DNA of 64,000 nt from Nonlabens agnitus (GTDB taxonomy: Bacteria; Bacteroidota; Bacteroidia; Flavobacteriales; Flavobacteriaceae): contig NZ_MQUC01000003.1 in assembly GCF_002994045.1 (NCBI RefSeq), positions 1,154,501 through 1,218,500 of the forward strand. Direction: 5' to 3'. Positions 40,731 to 49,610 of this stretch are shown here, piece after piece (within the stretch, counting starts at the first letter, position 1; every line of letters starts with the position of its first letter). Both the position numbers and the translations under genes were made by a program. The notes below the pieces were generated by a model that saw only the letters and a program-made list of their open reading frames with translations, made no database searches and had not been told where the DNA came from.

Positions 40731-42035
40731 CTAGCGCTCCAATAATTTAACCAATTGCTGGGTAAGGTGTTTTCTATGTAATCGGGAAACATCTGCGGTA
40801 TTTCCCTTAAGTTCCTTGTTTTTATAGCGTTTGTATGCTGCAAGGATTTCCTGCTTTAAACCTATTGCTTCATAAGTATAATAACTGCCCGCTTGAACCG
40901 ATTCAATGATACCTTTAATATCAGATCCTTTTGGGCCTATGGCGATGATAGGTCTGCGGCTCGAAATATATTCAAAGGTTTTTCCAGGAATAATCGCTTT
41001 GGTTTCTGGAGCATCAATTTCAATGAGCAATAGTAGTTGTGACTGCTTCATGAGCGCCACTGCTCTATCGTGATCCACATAACCTTCCAATTTTAGGTGA
41101 TCTCCTAATCCAGCGTTATGAATGGCGTCCAAGATTTCCTGACTCACGTTTCCTGCCAGTATCAATTCAAAATCTTGTTTGAAATCGGCATGTTCTTCAC
41201 AAAGTTCAGACAGTAACTTCCACAATTCTAAAGGATTTCGATCTGCCAGCAGCGTACCTACATGACTGATGGTGAACTTTCCTGATGGTTGATCTACCGT
41301 GTTGGGCTCCACATCAAAGCCGTTGGTGATCACAGTTACTGGTTGTGAGGTTTTGGAGTCAAACTCGGTTTTTGTGGATGGACTGGTGACGATCAGTTGA
41401 TCAGCCTGATTCAATACTTGTCGTTCCAGTTCCTGATGCTTTTTCGCAGACTTTTGTGTCAATCGCAACGATTTATGATAACCTATGGTGGTCCATGGAT
41501 CTCTAAAATCTGCGATCCATTGTAGGTTTTGGAACTTGGCGTTTTGCTTCAATCTTTGTCCTATCAAATGCACAGAATGTGGTGGCCCTGTGGTGATGAT
41601 GGAGTTCGCTTTCGCGCCTGCCTGCCGGTCAGGCAGGAAAGCGATATCATTCTCCAGCTTGTCTACTACATTTTTAACCCAGGAAACACGAGCATCTGGA
41701 ATGAAGTAGTTCCCGCGAATCCATAGCAGCGCGCGCTCCAAAAGGCTTGGCTTTTTATCAATGAAACCACGTTGCAATTTATTGGTTTTGCCTTTAAACA
41801 GTTTTTTGATCCATCGGCTGGGCTCGTTGAGTGGCACTTTAATAATCCTCACCTCTTTAGGGATTTCGTCCATCAAGGAATTATCCGTACTGGCATAATC
41901 AGGGTTTTCTGGAATGATTACCGTGATGTCAAATTGATCTTTAGGCAGGTATTTCACAAACTTCAACCATCGCTGTACGCCTGGACCACCAGCTGGCGGC
42001 CAGTAAAAGGCAACGATAAACAATTGATGTTTCAA
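40731..42035 (-). CDS. Glycosyltransferase, GT4-like (GT-B fold)
   Basis: 434 aa; TTG start (codon 42035-42033) directly after the YfhO stop codon, and TAG stop directly before the flippase ATG. FIVAFYWPPAGGPGVQRWLKF, TTGPPHSVHLIG and the C-terminal EGYVDHDRAVALMKQSQLLLLIE and PGKTFEYISSRRPIIAIGP are the usual acceptor and donor parts. It acts at the cytoplasmic face in envelope glycan synthesis (inference from YfhO/flippase context). The long palindrome at 41605-41645 is translated as IAFLPDRQAGAKA before IITTGPP. Confidence 0.86.
   Translation of the reverse strand: MKHQLFIVAFYWPPAGGPGVQRWLKFVKYLPKDQFDITVIIPENPDYASTDNSLMDEIPKEVRIIKVPLNEPSRWIKKLFKGKTNKLQRGFIDKKPSLLERALLWIRGNYFIPDARVSWVKNVVDKLENDIAFLPDRQAGAKANSIITTGPPHSVHLIGQRLKQNAKFQNLQWIADFRDPWTTIGYHKSLRLTQKSAKKHQELERQVLNQADQLIVTSPSTKTEFDSKTSQPVTVITNGFDVEPNTVDQPSGKFTISHVGTLLADRNPLELWKLLSELCEEHADFKQDFELILAGNVSQEILDAIHNAGLGDHLKLEGYVDHDRAVALMKQSQLLLLIEIDAPETKAIIPGKTFEYISSRRPIIAIGPKGSDIKGIIESVQAGSYYTYEAIGLKQEILAAYKRYKNKELKGNTADVSRLHRKHLTQQLVKLLER
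41605..41645. repeat. Long-form nested palindrome, in frame inside the glycosyltransferase gene
   Basis: Plus-strand arms TTCGCTTTCGC (41605-41615) and GAAAGCGAT (41637-41645) flank a 21-bp inner palindrome (41616-41636; CCTGCCTG/CAGGCAGG-type stem, the centre CCGGT instead of TCCGG). On the coding minus strand it reads FLPDRQAG-AKA, the same sense direction as the 5575 copy. Confidence 0.95.
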
Positions 42036-44525
42036 TTATCGTGATTTACGAATCCACAGAAAGATCGATCCCAAAATGAGCAATCCTAACAACACGTTGC
42101 TCGCTAGCATGATGGTATTTCCTGTTTTGACCACTTCTGGATCAAATTCAAAAACAATTTCATGATCACCAGCAGGAACGCTCAAACCTCTAAGTGCATA
42201 GTTGACTTTGGCAATAGGAACTTCCTTACCGTCAATTGTGGCTTTCCATCCATGCGGATAATAAGCTTCAGAAAACACAGCTAGTTCAGGCTGTGAACTC
42301 TTGGATTTATAGGTTAGTTTTTCAGGACTATAATCGATTAGTTCAATAGATCCATTAAATCCAAAATCTAATTCTCCCAGATTCAGCAGTTTTTTTTGAT
42401 CTTCCTGGATGATAGCAACACTGTCTCTCTTTAGATAAATCAATGATTGAATCTCCTCATTAGCATCCTTGACCGTTGCATATTCTTTTACAAACCAGGC
42501 TGGCCCTAGGCGTTCTTCATTTTCTTGAATCTGAATTTGATTCTCGTTTGCCGTGATGATGTACTTCACGTTGAACATGTTGAGTATCTCACGATTCTGG
42601 CTAGTAACTTCTGGTATTAGATAGCCATTTTCATCTCTTAGGTAGAAATCGGCGAGATCTGAAATTCGTTTAGGTTTTGCACCATGATAACCACCTAAAG
42701 ATCTATGGAAATAGGGACTGCGACCCGAATTGAATGGATCCTGCAAAAGGTCATACACTCTAAAAAGGTCGTCGTCCTTTGCGATTTCAAGATCTGCCTG
42801 CGTGGCATCAAACGGCGGATCGTAGTCACTGGCTCTTACAAAGTTGCTGCGCTCTGTAGCGGTTTCTTCGTAGTTGATGTAATTCTGATCAAAACCAACA
42901 AGGTCAATTAAAATCAAGATACCCAATCCAAGGATCAAGAGGTTTTCTGAAAGTTTTGACTTGAGATACAGAAATAAGCCTGCCACGATAAATCCCACAT
43001 AAAGTAAAGACCTAAAGGCATCTGCCCGCATCATTTCAAAACGGTCCTGACGCAACGCATCCACAAAACCTTGTCCTAGTTGCTCACTATTTCTATAAGA
43101 CGCGTCGTAAGGACCTGCAAAATCAAAGAACTGATTTCCTAATAACGCAATCAATAGAATCACGCCACTCAATCCTAATCCTACATACTTCAACGCCTTC
43201 CATTTATCTTCTATAGAATGTTTTTTATTGAACAGTTGATACAGCCCAACAACGGCGAGAATAGGAATACACAATTCAATAATGACCTGAATCGAGGTGA
43301 TCGCTCTAAATTTTGAATACAAAGGCACATACTCAACAAAAAAGCTGGTCAAAAAATCCAGGTTTTTGCCGTAGGAAAGCAACAAAGCGAGAACGGCTGC
43401 TCCTATTGTCCACCATTTCAACCTTCCTTTTATTAAAAAGCAAGCGAGCAGTGCCAAAAAGAAAACCGTGATTCCTATATATGCTGGAGCCTCGACAATA
43501 GGTTGTGCGCCCCAATATAAGGGAACGTTTTGCTGGGCAAATGCCAAGGCATCTGCTTTAGGAATGCCGTAAGTAGTGACTAGAAAATCAACCGTATTGG
43601 ATTCCTCATCAGGTCGCTCGCCGCTGCCGCCGCCAGCAAACCTTGGGATGATTAGATTCAGACTTTCTGCGATGCCATAACTGTATTGCGTGATGTAGTC
43701 GTAATCGAGGCCATTGGTGGTTGTTACGCTTTCGCCTTGAGCGTTAATAGTCAACTCTGATGGGCCGCGTGTGCTCTCTTGACTGTACTCTTTAGTAGCG
43801 AGCAGATTACTAGCATTAGTTCCCAACGCGAGGAGCACCGCAGCGATCATGATACCTATGGACTTGAAGTAATGAGGTAAGATGTTGCGCCTTATGGCAT
43901 CGATTAAATAGGCGATGCCTAGCACAGCCACAGCCATCAACAAGTAATAGGTCATTTGTGGATGGTTGGCCTGCAGCTCCAGCGCCATGGCAATAGCGGT
44001 CAAAATACCACCCCAAATGTACCTGCGCTGAAAAACCAGAATAATCCCACTTAAAACCAGCGGAAAGTAGGCAATAGCATGAGCCTTGGCATTATGACCA
44101 ACTCCCAAAATGATGACTAGATACGTAGAAAATCCAAAGGCCAGCGCACCTAAAAGACCCAATCGCCAATCCACGCGCAGCACCATCATTAAAATGTAGA
44201 AGCAAATAAAGTAGAGGAACAGATAATCTGCAGGACGCGGCAGGAATCGTATCGCACGATCCAGACTATCTATAAAGTCATAGTCATACCTTGCGCCCAA
44301 TTGATAGGTAGGCATACCTCCAAAAACGGAATCTGTCCAGTAAATCTCCTCGCCATTAACTTCCCTGTTTTCAATAAGTTGTCTAGCGTTACCCTTGTAT
44401 TGAACAATATCATTTTGGTATAACTTCTTACCAGAAAGTACAGGATAAAAGTAAGCTAGAGAGGTAATGATGAAGATGACAAACACCGCTAGATGCGGTA
44501 TTATTTTCTTGAACTGAAACTGCAT
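42036..44525 (-). CDS. YfhO family membrane protein
   Basis: 829 aa. It is a large multi-pass protein (over ten hydrophobic segments) with VFIIIT-type first helix, NDIVQYKGNARQL and FGGMPTYQLGA in the first periplasmic loop, and a globular C-terminal part (about 600-800) with PAWFVKEYATV and AYYPHGWKATIDGKEV, matching YfhO. Family members are implicated in glycosylation of lipoteichoic acid or other envelope polymers, probably as polyprenyl-sugar transferases (family knowledge, limited evidence). It is followed without spacer by the glycosyltransferase. Confidence 0.88.
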   Translation of the reverse strand: MQFQFKKIIPHLAVFVIFIITSLAYFYPVLSGKKLYQNDIVQYKGNARQLIENREVNGEEIYWTDSVFGGMPTYQLGARYDYDFIDSLDRAIRFLPRPADYLFLYFICFYILMMVLRVDWRLGLLGALAFGFSTYLVIILGVGHNAKAHAIAYFPLVLSGIILVFQRRYIWGGILTAIAMALELQANHPQMTYYLLMAVAVLGIAYLIDAIRRNILPHYFKSIGIMIAAVLLALGTNASNLLATKEYSQESTRGPSELTINAQGESVTTTNGLDYDYITQYSYGIAESLNLIIPRFAGGGSGERPDEESNTVDFLVTTYGIPKADALAFAQQNVPLYWGAQPIVEAPAYIGITVFFLALLACFLIKGRLKWWTIGAAVLALLLSYGKNLDFLTSFFVEYVPLYSKFRAITSIQVIIELCIPILAVVGLYQLFNKKHSIEDKWKALKYVGLGLSGVILLIALLGNQFFDFAGPYDASYRNSEQLGQGFVDALRQDRFEMMRADAFRSLLYVGFIVAGLFLYLKSKLSENLLILGLGILILIDLVGFDQNYINYEETATERSNFVRASDYDPPFDATQADLEIAKDDDLFRVYDLLQDPFNSGRSPYFHRSLGGYHGAKPKRISDLADFYLRDENGYLIPEVTSQNREILNMFNVKYIITANENQIQIQENEERLGPAWFVKEYATVKDANEEIQSLIYLKRDSVAIIQEDQKKLLNLGELDFGFNGSIELIDYSPEKLTYKSKSSQPELAVFSEAYYPHGWKATIDGKEVPIAKVNYALRGLSVPAGDHEIVFEFDPEVVKTGNTIMLASNVLLGLLILGSIFLWIRKSR

Positions 44526-44555
44526 GAATAAACTATGATCGTTAGAAACCGAAAA

Positions 44556-44834
44556 TTAGTCAATTTCTTCATAGTCGACGTACTCACCTACCGTTTTCTT
44601 GGATGGTTGGGTATGCGTTCTTGAGGTAGAATTACTGTTATTGATGATGGTCTCGCCTTCCTTGGCAGTGTTTTGATAGGAAGAATCGTTCTGACGTTGC
44701 TCAAACTGGCGTTGAACTCGATCCATGGCTTTCTTACCTGCCCATTTTAAAATGGATTTGCCATACATTCTCACGATCAATCGTACGGCAAGATAAACGC
44801 CCACGATAATTAGAATAGCCTGTAGTAATTTCAA
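44556..44834 (-). CDS. DUF4834 family small membrane protein
   Basis: 92 aa. A single N-terminal membrane segment (about 3-22, LLQAILIIVGVYLAVRLIV) is followed by a basic KWAGKKAMDRVQRQFEQRQ stretch and a disordered Ser/Thr/Asn tail, then TVGEYVDYEEID at the C-terminus, which is the DUF4834 signature. The role is unknown. It lies 30 bases before YfhO and is probably the first gene of the glycan operon. Confidence 0.8.
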   Translation of the reverse strand: MKLLQAILIIVGVYLAVRLIVRMYGKSILKWAGKKAMDRVQRQFEQRQNDSSYQNTAKEGETIINNSNSTSRTHTQPSKKTVGEYVDYEEID

Positions 44835-44872
44835 GTTTTAAAGCTTTGCCATAAAATTACGGTGCTACCTAT

Positions 44873-44901
44873 TTGAGACTCTTTAATAAATCTTAAATTT
44901 G
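44873..44901 (+). promoter_or_regulatory. Bacteroidetes-type promoter upstream of the barrel gene at 44918
   Basis: TTG (44873-44875), 18-base spacer, TAAATTTG (44894-44901). This is a good fit to the TTG/TAnnTTTG consensus, 16 bases before the ATG. Confidence 0.65.
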
Positions 44902-44917
44902 GTTCACATTATACACT

Positions 44918-45811
44918 ATGCTAACTAACAAAACAATCGTTCCTTTTCTACTTGGAATGTTCATGATTCCGTTTGCGGTGTTGGGCCAATATACAGAAAC
45001 CATCAATACCAACAATCCTGGACAATCACAAGGTGCCTTTGCAGTAGGTGTGAATGTCATTCAAGTAGAAGGTTCTGCTTTTTATCGCAGTGAAGAACAT
45101 AGCTTACTTAATTATGAACGCGATATAACCGGTCTTGCTTTTCAATTGCGCTATGGTCTCTTATGGGAAGAGCTGGAAATCTCCTATTTTGGAGCCTTTG
45201 AAAATGTAAACGAGACGATCAATCAAGGTTTTGGTACACAGGAAAACAAATTTTCTAATTTCTCCCGCAGCACGTTGGGTGCAAAATATCTCATTTTGGA
45301 TCCGCTAAAAAAATGGGGTGAGCGCAAAGTGAATCTCTACAGTTATCATGATAACCGCAGACTTAAATGGCGCGACTTGGTTCCTGCAATATCGGTTTTT
45401 GCAGGTGCTAATATTGACCTGGCAGATCCCAACAGTTTATTACCACCAGATAATGCGACCTTTTCACCTAGAGCAGAGTTGATTACCCAAAACAACTTTG
45501 GCCGTTGGGTATTTGTAGGGAACTTTATTGCAGACCGCATTGGGACTGATTTCCCAGCTTACGGTGGTATTTTTACGTTGACACACAGCATCAATAATAA
45601 GTGGGCCGCTTTTGGAGAGTTTCAAACCATCATTTCAGATTTTTATAGTGACGATATTGCTCGCGCCGGTGGCGCTTATTTGATCAATGACCACTGGCAG
45701 CTAGACGCCAGTGCAGCCGTTAATTTCAAGGATACTCCTAGCCTTTTTCAAATCAACGTGGGCATGAGCTATAGAATCGACCGTCATAAGGATCCCGTAA
45801 TACAACAGTAA
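44918..45811 (+). CDS. Outer-membrane barrel protein, transporter-like (MetA_deg family)
   Basis: 297 aa. A signal peptide, FLLGMFMIPFAVLGQ, is followed by strands such as FAVGVNVIQVEGSAFY, GLAFQLRYGLLWEELEISYFG and YGGIFTLTHSINNKWAAFGEFQTI, and a C-terminal strand ending MSYRIDR. The pattern resembles the Phenol_MetA_deg/putative-transporter barrel family. The substrate is unknown. It has its own promoter and is followed by the acyltransferase-like gene after 18 bases. Confidence 0.75.
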   Translation: MLTNKTIVPFLLGMFMIPFAVLGQYTETINTNNPGQSQGAFAVGVNVIQVEGSAFYRSEEHSLLNYERDITGLAFQLRYGLLWEELEISYFGAFENVNETINQGFGTQENKFSNFSRSTLGAKYLILDPLKKWGERKVNLYSYHDNRRLKWRDLVPAISVFAGANIDLADPNSLLPPDNATFSPRAELITQNNFGRWVFVGNFIADRIGTDFPAYGGIFTLTHSINNKWAAFGEFQTIISDFYSDDIARAGGAYLINDHWQLDASAAVNFKDTPSLFQINVGMSYRIDRHKDPVIQQ

Positions 45812-45829
45812 TTTCCCTAACCATCATTC

Positions 45830-46954
45830 ATGAGTATTACCGTTAAACGTATCTCCAGTAAAAAGGATATTAAAAAGTTTGTGAAGTTCCCCATGGAGCT
45901 TTACAAGAACAATCCATACTTCGTTCCGCCCATTATCAAGGACGAGATGGAAACTTTTGATCCCGATAAAAACAAAGTGTTTAAAAATGCAGACTGCTGG
46001 TTGTTTCTCGCTTTTCGCGAAAGCGAAATAGTAGGACGCATCGCTGCGATTATCAATCACCTGGAAGTCAATGAGCAACACAAGCCTAAGATGCGTTTTG
46101 GTTGGTTGGACATGATAGACGATATCGAAGTGACCAAGGCTCTTTTGAATGAAGTGCACCAAATAGGAAAAGAACACGACCTTGAGTATGCTGAAGGTCC
46201 TGTAGGGTTCACTCTTATGGACAAGGCCGGCATGCTGGTTAAAGGATATGATGAACTGGCGACCATGATCACCTGGTACAATCATCCTTATTATAAGGAA
46301 CATATGGAGCAATTGGGCTACTCAAAAAGTGCTGAATGGGTAGAATATAAGTTTGTACCACCCAACCCTATTCCAGAGCGTTTCCACAAGTTTGCAGACC
46401 TTGTAGCAAAACGATATAAACTCACGACCTTAAAGTTCAAGAACATCAAGGAAGTGGAGCCTTATGTAGATGCAATGTTTGAGTTGCTGAATCAGACCTA
46501 TTCGAAATTGGTCACTTTCGTTCCTATACAGCAATATCAAATAGATTTGTATAAAGAGAAGTATCTACCCATCATCAATCCTGATTTTCTGGAATGTGTG
46601 GTGGATGAAGAAGGAAAGCTGGTCGCATTTGCCATCACCATGCCTTCATTTTCTGAAGCTTTGCAAAAAGCAAATGGAAAGCTTTTTCCTTTTGGTATCC
46701 TTCACCTATTAAAAGCTAAAAAGAAGAACAATCGCGCTGCTTTCTATTTGATAGGTATTCACCCTAAGCTTCAAGGTAAAGGCGTTACAGCGATGATGTT
46801 TCGCAACGTGACCCAAAACTTTATGGATTATGGCATTGGATTGTGTGAGACTAATCCAGAATTGGAAGACAATGTAGCTGTACAAGCCTTATGGAAGGAT
46901 TATGATCCTGTGCTGCATAAGCGCCGCCGTATCTATCGTAAAAATCTAGTTTGA
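45830..46954 (+). CDS. GNAT-fold acyltransferase-like protein
   Basis: 374 aa. VKFPMELYKNNPYFVPPIIKDE, RIAAIINHLEVNEQHKPKMRFGWLDMIDD and GPVGFTLMDKAGMLVKGYDE are typical of the YghO/N-acyltransferase-superfamily proteins found in Bacteroidetes. A second GNAT-like half (about 205-374) ends IGIHPKLQGKGVTAMMF, where KLQGKG is the acetyl-CoA P-loop. The acyl acceptor is unknown. The palindrome with one extra T (46009-46027) reads LAFRESE. The TGA stop overlaps the TTG start of the RluA gene. Confidence 0.78.
   Translation: MSITVKRISSKKDIKKFVKFPMELYKNNPYFVPPIIKDEMETFDPDKNKVFKNADCWLFLAFRESEIVGRIAAIINHLEVNEQHKPKMRFGWLDMIDDIEVTKALLNEVHQIGKEHDLEYAEGPVGFTLMDKAGMLVKGYDELATMITWYNHPYYKEHMEQLGYSKSAEWVEYKFVPPNPIPERFHKFADLVAKRYKLTTLKFKNIKEVEPYVDAMFELLNQTYSKLVTFVPIQQYQIDLYKEKYLPIINPDFLECVVDEEGKLVAFAITMPSFSEALQKANGKLFPFGILHLLKAKKKNNRAAFYLIGIHPKLQGKGVTAMMFRNVTQNFMDYGIGLCETNPELEDNVAVQALWKDYDPVLHKRRRIYRKNLV
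46009..46027. repeat. Palindrome with a 1-base asymmetry, intragenic (acyltransferase-like gene)
   Basis: CGCTTTTCGCGAAAGCGAA has four T instead of three in the left arm. It is read as AFRESE in frame. Confidence 0.8.
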
Positions 46955-47646
46955 ATAAATTAGACCCACAACGTATACTATTTGAGGACAATCATTTGAT
47001 TGCCGTCAACAAAAACTCTGGCGATCTGGTCCAAGGCGATAAAACCGGTGACGTGATCCTGCCCGATATTATCAAAGATTACATTGCGGTCAAATACGAC
47101 AAACCTGGAGCCGTCTATTTAGGCGTTACTCATCGACTGGATAGGCCTACGTCTGGAGCCGTTATTTTTGCAAGAACGTCAAAGGCTCTTACCAGAATGA
47201 ATAAGCTCTTTGCCGACCACGACACCAAAAAAATCTATTGGGCCGTAGTTGAAGGTCATGTAAGTCAAGAACGTCAGTCTTTGACGCATTATTTGCTGCG
47301 CAATCCCAAGCAAAATAAGAGCTATGCTCATGATCACGAGGTCCCTAATTCAAAAAAAGCTACTCTTCATTACAAATTACTGCACAGGCTGGACAACTAT
47401 AGTTTATTAGAAGTGACCCTAGAAACGGGTAGGCATCATCAAATCAGGTCGCAGCTTAGTAAAATAGGCCATGTCATTAAAGGAGATTTAAAGTATGGTG
47501 CCAGACGCAGTAACAAAGATGGAAGCATCCATTTACACGCAAGATTCTTATCTTTCATACATCCAGTAAGAAAGGAACCGGTCCACATCACAGCACCGGT
47601 TCCTTCACACGATCCCATCTGGAAAGCTATAGAAAAGAATTTATGA
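46951..47646 (+). CDS. RluA family RNA pseudouridine synthase
   Basis: 231 aa with a TTG start that overlaps the previous stop (TTGA). The catalytic Asp64 is in HRLDRPTSGAVIFART. HHQIRSQLSKIGHVIKGD and GSIHLHARFLSF complete the family pattern. There is no N-terminal S4 domain, as in RluA/RluC-type short members. It isomerises a uridine in rRNA or tRNA; the site is not predictable. The stop overlaps the ALDH start (ATGA, 47643-47646). Confidence 0.9.
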   Translation: MNKLDPQRILFEDNHLIAVNKNSGDLVQGDKTGDVILPDIIKDYIAVKYDKPGAVYLGVTHRLDRPTSGAVIFARTSKALTRMNKLFADHDTKKIYWAVVEGHVSQERQSLTHYLLRNPKQNKSYAHDHEVPNSKKATLHYKLLHRLDNYSLLEVTLETGRHHQIRSQLSKIGHVIKGDLKYGARRSNKDGSIHLHARFLSFIHPVRKEPVHITAPVPSHDPIWKAIEKNL

Positions 47647-49016
47647 CGCCAGCCCAAGTACATCAACAACAATCTGATTTATTTAGAACCCGTAAAACCT
47701 TTGATGTCTCGTATCGTATCCAGGCTTTAAAAAAGCTCAAATCTGTTCTTGAGAAGAATGAAAACGAGGTTTATAAAGCCTTAAAACAGGATTTGGGCAA
47801 GAGCGAATTTGAAGCTTTTGTAACAGAGTTTCAGGTAGTGATGGGCGAATTGGATACTTATATCAAAAAGACCAGAACGTGGTCTCGACCCAAAAAAGTG
47901 AGCGCAGCCCTACTCAACTTCCCATCTAAGGCGAGACGCTATCCAGAACCCTATGGCAATACATTGATCATCTCACCATGGAATTATCCTTTCCAGCTGG
48001 CACTTGCACCTTTAATAGGTGCAATTGCGGCAGGAAACACAGTGGTTTTGAAACCTAGCGAATTTTCCAGCGCAACCAGTGATTTGCTTAAACGAATATG
48101 TGAAGAAAGCTTTGAATCTGGACATGTGAATGTGGTTTTAGGCGATGGCGAGATCGCACAAGAACTCACCTCGCTATCTTGGGATTATATCTTTTTTACA
48201 GGAAGTCCTGGCGTAGGCAAAAAGATTTATCAGGCTGCTGCAAAGCATTTAACTCCAGTAACACTGGAACTAGGCGGTAAAAATCCTGCCGTTGTTCATG
48301 ATAGTGCCAATCTTGAAGTGTGTGCCAAAAGAATTGCCTGGGCAAAGTTTCTCAATACCGGTCAAACCTGCATCGCTCCTGACTATCTGCTCGTTCACCA
48401 TACCGTTAAAGCGAAGTTTGTGGAACAACTCAAGGCAGCGATTGTGGAGTTCTTTGGTGAGAATCCGCAAGAGAGCACAGATTACCCGCGTATCATAAGA
48501 GACGCTCATTTTGATGCACTTAAAGAAATGATCGATGATGGGACCATACTCTATGGCGGCGATAATGATAAGTCTGAATTGTACATCGCACCTACACTAC
48601 TGGACGAGCCAGCACGCAAAAGCAAAGTGATGAAAGATGAAATCTTCGGCCCTATTTTGCCCATCATAAGTTACAAGGACAAGAGTGACCTAGAGCGATG
48701 GATCACGAGTTATGACAAGCCGTTAGGCGCTTACGTTTATGCGGGCGATAGTGATTTTACAGATTGGTTTATAGAACGTTTTTCATTTGGTGGTGGCGCC
48801 GTGAACGACAGTATGGTTCAGTTTTTGAACGAAAGATTACCCTTTGGTGGTGTTGGCACCAGCGGCATAGGCAGTTATCATGGAAAGAAAACTTTTGAAA
48901 CCTTCAGCCATTATAAAAGCGTGGTGCATCGCGGCACTTGGTTGGATATTTCGTTGAAGTATCCACCATATAATAAGAGCATCTCGCTGGTCAAGAAATT
49001 CCTTAAGTGGATTTAG
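47643..49016 (+). CDS. Aldehyde dehydrogenase (class 3-like)
   Basis: 457 aa; oxidises an aldehyde with NAD(P)+. N114 in SPWNYPFQLA, K137 in VLKPSEFS, the nucleotide loop FFTGSPGVGKK, E209 in LELGGKNPAVV and the nucleophile C243 in NTGQTCIAPDY are all present. The short length and the C-terminal extension with SLKYPPYNK suggest the class 3 / fatty-aldehyde type, possibly membrane-associated. It is the third gene of the acyltransferase-RluA-ALDH unit. Confidence 0.92.
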   Translation: MTPAQVHQQQSDLFRTRKTFDVSYRIQALKKLKSVLEKNENEVYKALKQDLGKSEFEAFVTEFQVVMGELDTYIKKTRTWSRPKKVSAALLNFPSKARRYPEPYGNTLIISPWNYPFQLALAPLIGAIAAGNTVVLKPSEFSSATSDLLKRICEESFESGHVNVVLGDGEIAQELTSLSWDYIFFTGSPGVGKKIYQAAAKHLTPVTLELGGKNPAVVHDSANLEVCAKRIAWAKFLNTGQTCIAPDYLLVHHTVKAKFVEQLKAAIVEFFGENPQESTDYPRIIRDAHFDALKEMIDDGTILYGGDNDKSELYIAPTLLDEPARKSKVMKDEIFGPILPIISYKDKSDLERWITSYDKPLGAYVYAGDSDFTDWFIERFSFGGGAVNDSMVQFLNERLPFGGVGTSGIGSYHGKKTFETFSHYKSVVHRGTWLDISLKYPPYNKSISLVKKFLKWI

Positions 49017-49076
49017 TCAAACACACTACTTAAAGCATCTTTTCAGGATGAAATTAAAAGGTTAAGTTGATGTTAT

Positions 49077-49096
49077 TTCGCTTTCGCGAAAGCGAA
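49077..49096. repeat. Short palindrome, intergenic, full consensus
   Basis: TTCGCTTTCGCGAAAGCGAA, 27 bases before the DUF2945 start. An open frame runs through it, but I take the gene to begin at 49124. Confidence 0.95.
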
Positions 49097-49123
49097 CTTC
49101 TATTATCTTTAAAAGAAAAAACT

Positions 49124-49336
49124 ATGATTAAGGAAGGAACTAAAGTAAAATGGGAATGGGGTAACGGTACTGCAGAAGGTACGGTGGAATCTACATTTAC
49201 CAAAAAAGTGACTAGAACCATTGAGGGAAATGAAGTGACTAGAGACGGTGAGGAAGGAAATAAGGCCCTTTATATCAAACAAGAAGACGGTAGCGCCGTT
49301 CTTAAACTAGAAAGTGAAGTAGAACGCGCCGATTAA
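49124..49336 (+). CDS. DUF2945 (hypervirulence-associated TUDOR-like) protein
   Basis: 70 aa. MIKEGTKVKWEWGNGTAEGTVESTF is the DUF2945 signature, a small beta barrel. The ATG at 49124 is preferred over an upstream ATG (49067) that would translate the palindrome. It is cytoplasmic, with function unknown. The next gene starts 12 bases after the stop. Confidence 0.85.
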   Translation: MIKEGTKVKWEWGNGTAEGTVESTFTKKVTRTIEGNEVTRDGEEGNKALYIKQEDGSAVLKLESEVERAD

Positions 49337-49348
49337 TAAATCTCAATT

Positions 49349-49609
49349 ATGATTCAACTTATCATGAGTGGCATGTCAGAATTTGTTGTGATTGCTATTA
49401 TAGTAGCCATCATCATTTACGGCATCAATCTCTTTAATGACCATAAGGATACGGTGGCCATAAAGTTGCGTAAAGATGGTAAGCATGAATATCACAAAGT
49501 CCCTGCAGAACCAAAAGATCAAACTTCAATAATGATAAAAATTGCGGTTTTTATACTCATTGCGAGTGTGCTTTATATACCTCTTGACTTCATTCTAAAC
49601 CGATCATAA
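49349..49609 (+). CDS. Small membrane protein, 86 aa
   Basis: Two predicted membrane segments (about 9-27, VVIAIIVAIIIYGINLF, and 62-81) flank a charged loop (DHKDTVAIKLRKDGKHEYHK). It lies between DUF2945 and the Sua5 gene with spacers of 12 and 1 bases, so it is in the same transcript. No family is recognised. Confidence 0.7.
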   Translation: MIQLIMSGMSEFVVIAIIVAIIIYGINLFNDHKDTVAIKLRKDGKHEYHKVPAEPKDQTSIMIKIAVFILIASVLYIPLDFILNRS

Positions 49610-49610
49610 C

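Noticed and set aside
43728..43746. ACGCTTTCGCCTTGAGCG in YfhO as a palindrome copy
   Set aside because: Only one arm matches; the second arm is unrelated, so it is not counted.
45824..46312. 162-codon minus-strand open frame inside the acyltransferase-like gene
   Set aside because: It lies entirely opposite a well-supported gene and has no recognisable motif or promoter.
49067..49123. Upstream start of the DUF2945 gene, which would translate the palindrome
   Set aside because: The extra 19 residues do not fit the family and the ATG at 49124 gives the standard N-terminus.
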